Shown: piece after piece, positions 43,512 through 51,869 of the stretch
Layout of the letters: every line of letters begins with the position of its first letter
Position numbering within the stretch: the stretch's first letter is position 1
DNA from: Chloroflexota bacterium
GTDB taxonomy: Bacteria > Chloroflexota > Anaerolineae > CG2-30-64-16
Length of the DNA: 64,000 bases
Direction: 5' to 3'
Assembly (NCBI GenBank): GCA_026389845.1
Contig: JAPLHB010000188.1
Location: 1 to 64,000, forward strand
Program-made: the position numbers and the translations under genes
The notes under the pieces: model-generated
What the model saw: only the letters and a program-made list of their open reading frames with translations
Databases searched by the model: none
What the model was told of the DNA's origin: nothing

Positions 43512-43545
43512 CGGCCGCTGTGTTCCTTTATTCGTCTTGCGACAA

Positions 43546-44925
43546 CTACTTCGTCGGCGTCGCGACCGGTGGGTTCAGCAGGTCCTGGATCGCCTTCTCG
43601 AACTGATCCAACGGCAGTGCACCGGGGATGCGGGTTCCCGTCTGCTTTTGCGCATCGAGGAGCAGGAAGTAGGGGGTGCCGCGCACGCCCACCTGCTGGG
43701 CCAACTTATTGTCGGCGTCAATCACGCTCTGGCCGGGTGCGTCCTTGAGGCACTGCTTGAACCTGGCCTCGTCCAGCCCCAGGCTCGCGGCATAGGCGAG
43801 CATCGCCGCGTCGTCGCCCTCCTTCCACTCCGCCTGCTTGCCGAAGAGCAGGTCGTGGAACCCCCAGAACTTGCCCTGGTCGCCCGCACACAGTGCAGCC
43901 ACGGCCGCTTTGGGCGCATAGATGGGGAAGATCTTGAAGACGTAGCGCATCTGGCCGGTGTCAAAGTACTTCGCCTTCAGCGTCGGCTCGACGGTCTTGA
44001 AGTGCTGCGCGCAGTAGCCGCATTTGAAGTCCTCGAACGCGATCAGCACCAGCCGCGCGTTGGCCGCACCCGTGGCTGGGCTGCCATCGTAGGTGAAGCC
44101 GGGCCGCGCCGGGTTAACATCATAAAACGCGACGTTGGCCGGCAGCGGCGTCGGCGTGACCGGCGGGTGAGCGCCGCTGAGCGCCTTTTCGATCATCTGC
44201 TGAATCTCTTGTGGGCCTACTCCGAATTTGTACCAGTCGTTGACGAAGACAGAAGGCGTGCCTTGAACACCCATTTTCGTCCCTTCTTCCACATCGCGTT
44301 GGATCCTCGTCAGAGTAGCAGGCGCGCTCAAACAAGCGTCGTATTTGGCACCATCCACGCCCGAGGCCACCGCCTGGTTGCGGAACTGGTCGCTAGCGTC
44401 CTTGGCGCTGGACCAAGAGCCTTGATTGGCGAAGAGCCAGTCGTGCAAAGCCCAAAACAATTCGGGGTCCTGCTGCCCTGCACAATAGACAGCCTTAGCG
44501 GCCGGAAGCGCATTGGCATGGCCGAGCTGCGTCAACGGGAAGTTGCGGAAAACGAACAGAACCTTACCGGTGGCAACGTACGCTTCATCCAGAAGCGGAG
44601 CTACTTGCTGTGCAAAGTAGCCGCAGCCCGGTCACTGGAAGTCTGAGAACTCGATGAGCTTCACCGGCGCCTTCGGATCGCCGCGGTAGAAGTTGCCGTC
44701 GGCGTCCATGCCCACAGGCAGGTCGAGTTTCTTACCCGGCTCCGAGACTGGGGTCGTTGTGACGGCGGCTGGTGCGGCCGTCGCAACGACCCCAGTCGGG
44801 ACCTGGATGATTGCCGGCGCCGGTGGAGTCGCTGGAGCGCAGGCCGCGGCGATCAGCGCAGTGGCGATCAGCGCCAACGCGTACATCGGTTTGAACAGGG
44901 AACGGTGACTCCGTTTTCCCATCAA
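43546..44925 (-). CDS. Putative selenocysteine-containing lipoprotein with two DsbA/thioredoxin-like domains (UGA at 44632-44634, UPGC motif)
   Basis: ORFs 44632-44925 and 43546-44535 share one frame (1380 nt); PVKLIEFSDFQ-TGA-PGCGYFAQQVAPLLDEAYVATGKVLFVFRNFPL matches a DsbA active site with TGA at the first Cys; second domain has CGYC. Confidence 0.85.
44595..44624 (-). promoter_or_regulatory. Putative bacterial SECIS hairpin downstream of UGA
   Basis: GCGG-CTACTT-TGCACAGC-AAGTAG-ct-CCGC; apical loop starts 17 nt after UGA with G at loop position 2. Confidence 0.6.
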
Positions 44926-44967
44926 GCACTCCTTGGAATTCGGCGGATGTCACTATTCAGCCGTAGC

Positions 44968-45050
44968 AGAGCATCCCTTCGACAAGCTCAGGGCAAGCTC
45001 TGAGCGGAGTGGCGCGAACTGCTGCGGGGCTCCGCTCAGAGTGCTCGTTC
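44968..45050. repeat. REP-like palindromic element between the two selenoprotein-like genes
   Basis: CCCTTCGACAAGCTCAGGGCAAGCTCTGAGCGGAGT...CTCCGCTCAGAGTGCTC. Confidence 0.75.
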
Positions 45051-45080
45051 TGGGCTATAGGCTGAACTGTCAGCGGCGGG

Positions 45081-46496
45081 TTACTTTACCGCAGTCGGCG
45101 CGGGCGTCGGCGTGATTGGATTCAACGCCGCCTGGATCTTGCTCTCGAAGTCTGCCAATGGCTGCGCGCCGACGATGTTGGCGACGGCCTGGCCCTGCTT
45201 GAGGTCTATAAACAGGACGGCCGGCACGGCGGGCACGCCGATCTCTTGCCCAAACTGCAGGGCGACGTCCACCGCGATCTGCGTGGCCGAATCGTTCAGG
45301 CACTGCGTGAACTTGGTCTCGTCTAGACCGAGCGACTTGGCATAGCCGGCCATGGCAGCATCGTCCCCCTCTTTCCATTCGGCCTGCTTGCTGAACAGGA
45401 GGTCGTGGAACTCCCAGAACTTGCCCCGATTGGCCGCGCACGCGGCGGCTGCGGCGGCCCTCGGCGCATCGGTCGGATAGATTTTGAAGACGACCCGCAT
45501 CTGGCCCATATTAACGTATTTGTCCCGCAAGATTGGCCAGACTGCCGTTGCGTATTGTGCGCTGGGCGCGGACTTGAAATCCATGAACGTCAACATCATC
45601 AGCGACGCTTTGGCATCACCGAGCGTCGGGCTGCCATCGTAAGTCAGGCCAGGGCGGTTGGGGTCGGGATCGTAGAAATTCACCCCGGCGGGCAAAGGCG
45701 TCGGCGTGGGGAAAGGCGTCGCCGTGGGCGGCGGATGAAGGCCCTGTTGCGCCTTCGCGATGTACGCATCCAGTTGACTGGGGTCAGGAACGTGCCAGTC
45801 GTTGACGAAAAACGACGGCGTACCTTGTACACCGAGCTGCCCGGCTGCGGCGGTTTCAGATTGTACGAGCTGGGTGTACTTGCCTCCATCCAGGCACGTA
45901 TTGAACGCCGCGGCGTTCAGCCCCAACGCGACCGCAAAGGCTTTCAACTTGTCCTTGCTGAAGGCGCCCTGGTTCTCACCCGCCTGGCTGGCGAACAACT
46001 TGTCGTGATAGGGCCAAAAGGCATTCTGGTCGGCCGCGCATTCGCTGGCTTCGGCGGCCCACTGCGATTCCGGGCCCAGGAAAGCCATGTGCATGTAACC
46101 GAAACGAACGAGTCCGGTGGTGACGTACTTTTCAGTAATCTGGCGACCCGCGCCAGTGGCGAAAACGCCACAGTACGGTCACTGGAAGTCGCTGATTTCG
46201 ATCAGCACGACCGTGGCGTTCGGGTCCCCCTGGTAGTGATGCGTCTTGGCAGCCGCAGGACTCTTGGCGAGCGACGGGCCTGCTTCTTGACTTCCCTGTT
46301 GGACAGGCGCAAGGGACGCGGTCGGTCCGGCCGTGGCGGCCGGTGGCTTGGCGACGGCCGGGGCCGGCGCACTCGTCGCGGCCGGGGCCGGCAGGGTCGC
46401 CGGGATACAGGCCGCGCCGATCAGCGCGATGACGAAGAGCGCCAGGGTCAGGCCGATCAGCCTGAGCCAGACGCGGGGACGGGGTAAGTGTGTCAA
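45081..46496 (-). CDS. Putative selenocysteine-containing lipoprotein with two DsbA/thioredoxin-like domains (UGA at 46179-46181, UPYC motif)
   Basis: ORFs 46179-46496 and 45081-46094 share one frame (1416 nt); VVLIEISDFQ-TGA-PYCGVFATGAGRQITEKYVTTGLVRFGYMHMAFLGPESQWAAEASECAADQ; second domain has SAPS in place of CxxC. Confidence 0.85.
46140..46156 (-). promoter_or_regulatory. Putative bacterial SECIS hairpin downstream of UGA
   Basis: CTGGCG-CGGGT-CGCCAG perfect 6-bp stem, 5-nt loop with G at loop position 2, loop starts 28 nt after UGA; a second hairpin GTGGCG-TTTT-CGCCAC lies between. Confidence 0.6.
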
Positions 46497-46540
46497 AAGA
46501 ACCTCCTAAGGTGAAACGTGTTGCGTGTTGCGTGATTGCC

Positions 46541-46888
46541 CTACAGCGGCAGAAACTGCACGGCGTTTTTCAGGTCTTCTGGCTCTCCGATCTTGGAGAT
46601 CATTTCCAGGTCTCGAACGCAGACACCGATCGAGACAAGCAACTGATGAGCGTAGATGACGCCACCGAAGGGAATGCCCGCCTCTTGCCGCCTGGCAGCC
46701 TCGACGAGCAGGTCGTCATCTTGGGAAAAGAGTACGCGACCCAACTCGGCGGCTCGATCCAGTACAGCGGGATCAGCCAGCGTGTACGTGCCATCCTCAT
46801 AGGCGGTGACCAGGTCTACTTCGCGCAGACGCAGTCCGACAGCGATGGCACGCGGCACGTTGTGATCCATGTAGAGCTTGACCGGCAT
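46541..46888 (-). CDS. DUF5615 PIN-like toxin-type protein
   Basis: VKLYMDHNVPRAIAVGLRLREVDLVTAYEDG ... AAELGRVLFSQDDDLLVEA. Confidence 0.8.
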   Translation of the reverse strand: MPVKLYMDHNVPRAIAVGLRLREVDLVTAYEDGTYTLADPAVLDRAAELGRVLFSQDDDLLVEAARRQEAGIPFGGVIYAHQLLVSIGVCVRDLEMISKIGEPEDLKNAVQFLPL

Positions 46889-47220
46889 CCGATCACCCCT
46901 CTGGCCTCCAGTCGGGCCGTCAACCTGGAAGGAGGTGATGAGCGCCGCAGGCGCGTTACAAGCTCAAGCCGCCGTTCGATATCCTGATCGAGTTCCTCCT
47001 TATGATCCCAGTAGTAGGCCAGCGCAGAGTAAACTTGACCGAGCGTCAGGTAAGGGTGCTGGAAATGCAGCTCCTCTGGACTCCAGCCATGTGCAAGGTA
47101 TTCCTGGACAAGCTCGATCACCTTCATGGTGGTTCCGGTAATCACCGGCACCGCGGCATCGCTCAATGTGATATGTTCGTAACGTGTTTCAACAAGGCTC
47201 ATACATCCCTCCAATGCCAT
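46816..47220 (-). CDS. DUF433 antitoxin-type protein
   Basis: HITLSDAAVPVITGTTMKVIELVQEYLAHGWSPEELHFQHPYLTLGQVYSALAYYWDHKEELD. Confidence 0.8.
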   Translation of the reverse strand: MALEGCMSLVETRYEHITLSDAAVPVITGTTMKVIELVQEYLAHGWSPEELHFQHPYLTLGQVYSALAYYWDHKEELDQDIERRLELVTRLRRSSPPSRLTARLEARGVIGCRSSSTWITTCRVPSLSDCVCAK

Positions 47221-47225
47221 GCTAA

Positions 47226-48360
47226 TCAGTAAATGAACTCGCGAATATCGTACTTAGAGCACTGCGGCGGATGGGCCGGATCGCGAAATCGCAGACCCGC
47301 ACGGATGGCCGCTTCTTGGCTGGCGATCTCGGCATCGTTCAGCGGATTGATGCCGGCTTCGGCCGCCAGCCGCCCATACGCGGAGCCGGGCTGATCCACG
47401 AACGGCGAGAAATAGACGATGTCGCCTGCGGCCAGCGGCATGGCGTTCAGGGCGTTGATTGTACCACGGACGTGCGCCTCGGCATAATGTTCGCCGCCGA
47501 TGCCGGTCATCACGATCACGCTGACTGCCACGCCGGCCGATTTGAGCGTTATAACCGCTTCGATCACATCGGCCATGGCGCCGGGCTTGACCAGCCAACG
47601 CAGCAGGACGTCGTCGCCGGTCTCCATGCCGATGTAGACGCGACGCAGGCCCCGCGTCGCCAGTTCGGTCCACTCGGCCAGGGACTTGCGCTGCACGTCG
47701 AACGCGTCCATGAACGAATAAATTCCGGCGCCGGGCGGCAATATCCGCTTTTCCGCGATCACGTCCAGCCAGCCGACCAACCGGGCCATAGGCGCCACCA
47801 GCGCATTTGCATCGGCCAGGAAGAGCGATTTGCGCAGAGGCAACGCAGGGCCAAAGAACTGGCGCACGGCCCCGATGTGATCGCGCAATTCGTCCGGCGA
47901 CTTGATTCTGAACGGCCGGCCCTGATAGAAATCGCAGAAGGTGCAACGGTTGTGCGAGCATCCTTCGGTGGCCTGGAGCACCAACGCCAGGTATTGGTCG
48001 GGCGGGAGGATGCTCACCGGCCGGTAGACCGCGGCGAACCGTGCCGCCTCGGTCTGAAGCCTGGCCCAATCCCACCCTCGCAGCACGTCCAGCCGGGGAT
48101 CGCCGATCGCCACGGCTGCCGTATCCGCCAGCCGATAGGCGGCTTCGAGGAACGCTCGCGCTTCATCCGGCGCCAGCCAGCGCCGCTGACGCACGCCGGC
48201 CTCGGCCCACTTCTGCAACACGCGGTTGTCCAGCCCCCGCCGGTAGTTTCGCCCGCCCTCGAACGCGCCGATCAGCCTGCCGGCCAAATCGAAGGAGTAG
48301 CTCGGCGCCGCGTCGCCCACCAGCAGGTGGATGACTTGGGGGCGGATGGTGACGGATATT
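47226..48360 (-). CDS. Radical SAM protein (start uncertain)
   Basis: ATEGCSHNRCTFCDFYQGRPFRIKSPDEL and GLRRVYIGMETGDDVLLRWLVKPG; upstream ORF is open only through heptamer repeat DNA. Confidence 0.88.
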
Positions 48361-48423
48361 GCGTATTGCGTGTTGCGTGTTGCGTGTTGCGTGTTGCGTG
48401 TTGCGTGTTGCGTGTTGCGTGCT
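48361..48423. repeat. Heptamer array (GCGTGTT)x7 plus flanking variants
   Basis: Seven perfect gcgtgtt units 48368-48416; flanks gcgtatt and gcgtgct; reads as HATRNTQ on the minus strand. Confidence 0.95.
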
Positions 48424-48445
48424 CCGTCAGGGCCTTCGCCGTTCG

Positions 48446-48841
48446 TCATCCGTCGTTCGTCCTTCGTCGTCCGTTCGTCCGTTCCACCTGCTGCAAAAAC
48501 GTCTCTGCCAGCCCCAGCACCGCGGCCAGGGTGAGCACTACCACCCAATCGAATGCGCGCGCCAGCCGCAGGCTCACGACCATGGCGGCCCAGAGGCCGA
48601 TCCACGCGGCAATGCGCAAGGCGACGGCCGGGCTTGTGCCCGCGCCGGGTAGACGCAGCCGGTGCGCGATCACCCAAACGAGCGGCGCGGCGGTCATCGT
48701 CACCGCCAGGGTCAGCAACACGGCAGCGATGGCCCATGCAACAGCAGACGAAGGCGGCACGGCGCCCGTCGTCAACAGCAAGACCATCCAGCCGATGATA
48801 GCAGCGGGAAGGCTGATCGCCCAGAGCATTTTCGATGACAT
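48446..48841 (-). CDS. Small integral membrane protein
   Basis: 131 aa with several hydrophobic segments; no family recognised. Confidence 0.55.
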   Translation of the reverse strand: MSSKMLWAISLPAAIIGWMVLLLTTGAVPPSSAVAWAIAAVLLTLAVTMTAAPLVWVIAHRLRLPGAGTSPAVALRIAAWIGLWAAMVVSLRLARAFDWVVVLTLAAVLGLAETFLQQVERTNGRRRTNDG

Positions 48842-48854
48842 GGTGACTCGTGTT

Positions 48855-48959
48855 GCGTGTTGCGTGTTGCGTGTTGCGTGTTGCGTGTTGCGTGTTGCGT
48901 GCTGCGTGCTGCGTGCTGCGTGCTGCGTGCTGCGTGCTGCGTGTTGCGTGTTGCGTGTT
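48855..48959. repeat. Heptamer array, 15 units: 6x GCGTGTT, 6x GCGTGCT, 3x GCGTGTT
   Basis: Direct count of contiguous 7-mers. Confidence 0.95.
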
Positions 48960-49106
48960 GCGTCGTCGGATTATACCTGAACAACCCCGTCTTGGCTAGT
49001 ACGCCATCTTCCATCTTCTAACCCCCAACCTCCAACCCCTCAGTTTCCAGTTTCCAGCTTCCGTTATGGTATAATACCACCTTGAACTTGATGCAGGCTT
49101 GTACCG

Positions 49107-51020
49107 ATGTCTCTACTGATTGCAACACAACTTAGCAAAGCCTTCGGCGCGCTGGATGTTTTCCAGGGCGTTGATTTGCGCATCGAGGCGGGCGACCGGA
49201 TCGGCATGGTCGGCCCCAATGGCGCGGGTAAGACGACTCTGCTCCGCATCCTGGTCGGCGGCGAGGCGCCATCGGCCGGCGACGTGGCGCGCAAGCGTGG
49301 GCTGACCGTGGGCTATCTGCCGCAAGACCCACCGCCCGCCGGCGATGACACGCTGGCCGGTGCGATGTTGCGCGTCTTCGAGCCGCTGCGCGCCCAGGGC
49401 GCCGCGCTGGCCGAGCTGGAGCATCGCCTGGCCGCTGCGGCCCATCGGAACAACGGCGATTACGATGCCTTGCTGGCAGAATACGGCCACGCGCAGACCG
49501 CGTTTGAGGTCGCGGGCGGCTATACCTACGAAGTTCGCATCCGCCAGGTGCTCGGCGGCCTGGGCTTCAACGAGAATGAGCACAACAAGCTGTTGGCCCA
49601 TCTCAGCGGCGGCGAGCGGACGCGCGCCCTCCTGGCGCAACTGCTGCTCGAAGAGCCGGATCTGCTCCTGCTGGACGAGCCGACCAATCATCTCGATCTG
49701 GAAGCTGTCGAGTGGCTGGAGGAGACGCTGTTGCACTGGCGGGGCGCGCTCGTCATCGTGGCGCACGACCGCTATTTCCTGGACAAGATCGCCAGCCGCA
49801 TCTGGGATATGGATTTCGGCGGATTGGAGGCGTACCGCGGCAATTACAGCGCCTATCACCTGCAACGAGAGATGCGTCGTGAGCGCCAGCGGCGGGAGTG
49901 GGAAGAGCAGCGGGAGTTCGTCGCCGAGACCGAAGATTTCATCCGCCGCAACCTCGCGGGGCAGCGGACGCGCGAGGCGCAGGGCCGGCGCACCCGGTTG
50001 GAACGCTTCCTGCGCGACGAGGCCATCGAGCGACCGCAGGAAGACCGGCGCATCCGCCTGGGCCTGACCACGGTTATCCGCTCCGGCGACCTGGTGCTGG
50101 CGACGAAGGACCTGGTGGTGGGCTACGACCGGCCGTTATTCCGCAGCCCCGATCTGGAAATCTACCGCGGCGATCGGGTGGCGCTCATCGGCCCCAACGG
50201 CGCGGGCAAGACGACCCTGTTGAAGGCGATCCTGGGCCAGCTCGCACCGCTGGCGGGCAAGATTCGCTTCGGGGCCAGCGTGCAGGTGGGTTATCTGGCG
50301 CAGGCGCAGGCCGGCCTCAACCCTGAACAGTCGGTGCTGGACTCCATCCTGGAGATTCGCAACCTGCCGCTGACCCAGGCGCGCAGTTTCTTGGGCCAGT
50401 TTCTTTTCTCGGGCGACGACGTGTTCCGGCCCATCAGCACCCTCAGCGGCGGGCAGCGCAGTCGGGTGGCGTTGGCGCGGCTGACCTTGCAGGGCGCGAA
50501 CTTCCTGTTGCTGGACGAGCCGACCAATCACCTCGACCTGGCGTCGCAGGAGATTCTGGAGGACGTGCTGCGGAACTTCCCCGGCACGGTGCTGCTGGTC
50601 AGCCACGACCGCTATCTGGTGCAGGCGTTGGCGACGCACATCTGGCGCGTAGCCGGCGACGAGTTACATGCCTATGAAGGCAACTACGAGGACTACCAGC
50701 GCCTCCGCGCGGTCGAAGAAGGCCGTCAGCCCGATGCCGCGGACGAGGCGACCGAGCGCGCCATCGCGGCCGAGCGCGATCGCGAGCGGATGCGCGAGGA
50801 GCGCCGCCAGCGCAAAGCCGCGGAAAAGCAGGCCGAGCAGACAGCCGCGTTGGAGACACAGATAGCCGCGTTGGAGGCGAAGCTGGCCTCCTTGAGCACG
50901 CAACTCGAAGCCACCAGCCTGGCCGGGGATGTCGGTAAAATTCACAGCCTGGGCGTGACCTACGAAGCGACCGAGGCGGAGCTGCATCGAGTGATGGGAG
51001 AATGGGCGGAAGTGGCGTGA
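49107..51020 (+). CDS. ABC-F family ATPase (Uup/EttA-like)
   Basis: Two ABC domains (GMVGPNGAGKTTLLRIL; ALIGPNGAGKTTLLKAIL), LSGGERTRALLAQLLLEEPDLLLLDEPTNHLD, C-terminal coiled coil. Confidence 0.95.
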   Translation: MSLLIATQLSKAFGALDVFQGVDLRIEAGDRIGMVGPNGAGKTTLLRILVGGEAPSAGDVARKRGLTVGYLPQDPPPAGDDTLAGAMLRVFEPLRAQGAALAELEHRLAAAAHRNNGDYDALLAEYGHAQTAFEVAGGYTYEVRIRQVLGGLGFNENEHNKLLAHLSGGERTRALLAQLLLEEPDLLLLDEPTNHLDLEAVEWLEETLLHWRGALVIVAHDRYFLDKIASRIWDMDFGGLEAYRGNYSAYHLQREMRRERQRREWEEQREFVAETEDFIRRNLAGQRTREAQGRRTRLERFLRDEAIERPQEDRRIRLGLTTVIRSGDLVLATKDLVVGYDRPLFRSPDLEIYRGDRVALIGPNGAGKTTLLKAILGQLAPLAGKIRFGASVQVGYLAQAQAGLNPEQSVLDSILEIRNLPLTQARSFLGQFLFSGDDVFRPISTLSGGQRSRVALARLTLQGANFLLLDEPTNHLDLASQEILEDVLRNFPGTVLLVSHDRYLVQALATHIWRVAGDELHAYEGNYEDYQRLRAVEEGRQPDAADEATERAIAAERDRERMREERRQRKAAEKQAEQTAALETQIAALEAKLASLSTQLEATSLAGDVGKIHSLGVTYEATEAELHRVMGEWAEVA

Positions 51021-51079
51021 GGTGTGAAACGTGGTGCGTGGTGCGTGGTGCGTGACGGACGCCGCAGGAGACAGATAAG

Positions 51080-51433
51080 GTGATGCTGCAAATTGACGCT
51101 GAACAGATTCCCTTGGCGGTGGACGCCGATGAGGTGGTTCGCGTCGGCGGCACGCAGGTGACACTGGACACGGTCGTAGCCGCCTTTAGCGATGGTGCAA
51201 CCGCTGAGGGGATCGTCCAGCAGTATCCACCCCTGTGCTTGGCCGATGTGTATGCTGTTCTGGGGTATTACCTCCGCCAGCGGCGAGAGGTTGAAGCCTA
51301 TCTGAGTTGGCGCCAGCAGCAGGCAAACGATATACGCAGACAAAACGAGGCGTGGTTTGACCCTCAAGGTGTGCGCGACCGGCTGCTGGCAAGACAAAGA
51401 ACTGGTTTCGCAGCAGGCACGCCTTATTCGTAG
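51080..51433 (+). CDS. DUF433-like protein
   Basis: VVRVGGTQVTLDTVVAAFSDGATAEGIVQQYPPLCLADVYAVLGYYLRQRREVEAYL. Confidence 0.8.
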   Translation: MMLQIDAEQIPLAVDADEVVRVGGTQVTLDTVVAAFSDGATAEGIVQQYPPLCLADVYAVLGYYLRQRREVEAYLSWRQQQANDIRRQNEAWFDPQGVRDRLLARQRTGFAAGTPYS

Positions 51434-51453
51434 AGAAATGAGGAGGTGGGGTG

Positions 51454-51657
51454 ATGAAAGTTGCGGTACTCGTTCATCAGGCTGAAGAGGGAGGGTATTG
51501 GGCAGAAGTCCCTGCAATTCCAGGATGCGCTACACAGGGCGAAACTTTCGAGGAACTTCTTCATAATCTGTATGAAGCGGTAGAGGGATGTCTGGCCGTG
51601 CCGTTGAATGGGCACGAATTGTCGCCGCAAGACCGCTTCATTGAAATCGCCGTATGA
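51454..51657 (+). CDS. HicB family antitoxin-like protein
   Basis: MKVAVLVHQAEEGGYWAEVPAIPGCATQGETFEELLHNLYEAVEGCL. Confidence 0.88.
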   Translation: MKVAVLVHQAEEGGYWAEVPAIPGCATQGETFEELLHNLYEAVEGCLAVPLNGHELSPQDRFIEIAV

Positions 51658-51866
51658 AATCCGTTTCGGGCAGGAAGCTCGCCAGGGTTCTTGAGCGATA
51701 CGGCTGGCTCCTGCTGCGTATTCAAGGCAGTCATCACATCTATGGGAAGCCGGGCAGCATCGTTCGGCTTTCTGTGCCGATACATGGCGACCAGCCCTTG
51801 AAAGTTGGCCTGCTGCATCACCTGCTCAAGATGGCCGACTTAACCGAAGCCGATCTGGACGTTTGA
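51654..51866 (+). CDS. HicA family toxin-like protein
   Basis: MKSVSGRKLARVLERYGWLLLRIQGSHHIYGKPGSIVRLSVPIHGDQPLKVGLLHHLLK; 4-nt overlap with hicB. Confidence 0.9.
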   Translation: MKSVSGRKLARVLERYGWLLLRIQGSHHIYGKPGSIVRLSVPIHGDQPLKVGLLHHLLKMADLTEADLDV

Positions 51867-51869
51867 GAT

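Noticed and set aside
43546-46496. Reading the two split DsbA-like genes as simple pseudogenes
   Set aside because: Both break only at TGA, at the identical active-site codon, with intact frames on both sides and SECIS-like hairpins; Sec is the simpler explanation, though genome Sec machinery must be checked.
48361-48959. Heptamer arrays as a CRISPR-like array
   Set aside because: Units are 7 bp, contiguous, with no spacers and no cas genes nearby.
47271-48980. 569-aa plus-strand ORF opposite the radical SAM gene
   Set aside because: Composition is R/H/Q-rich with no motif; C-terminus is just repeat translation (CVLRVACCVLRVACCVLR).
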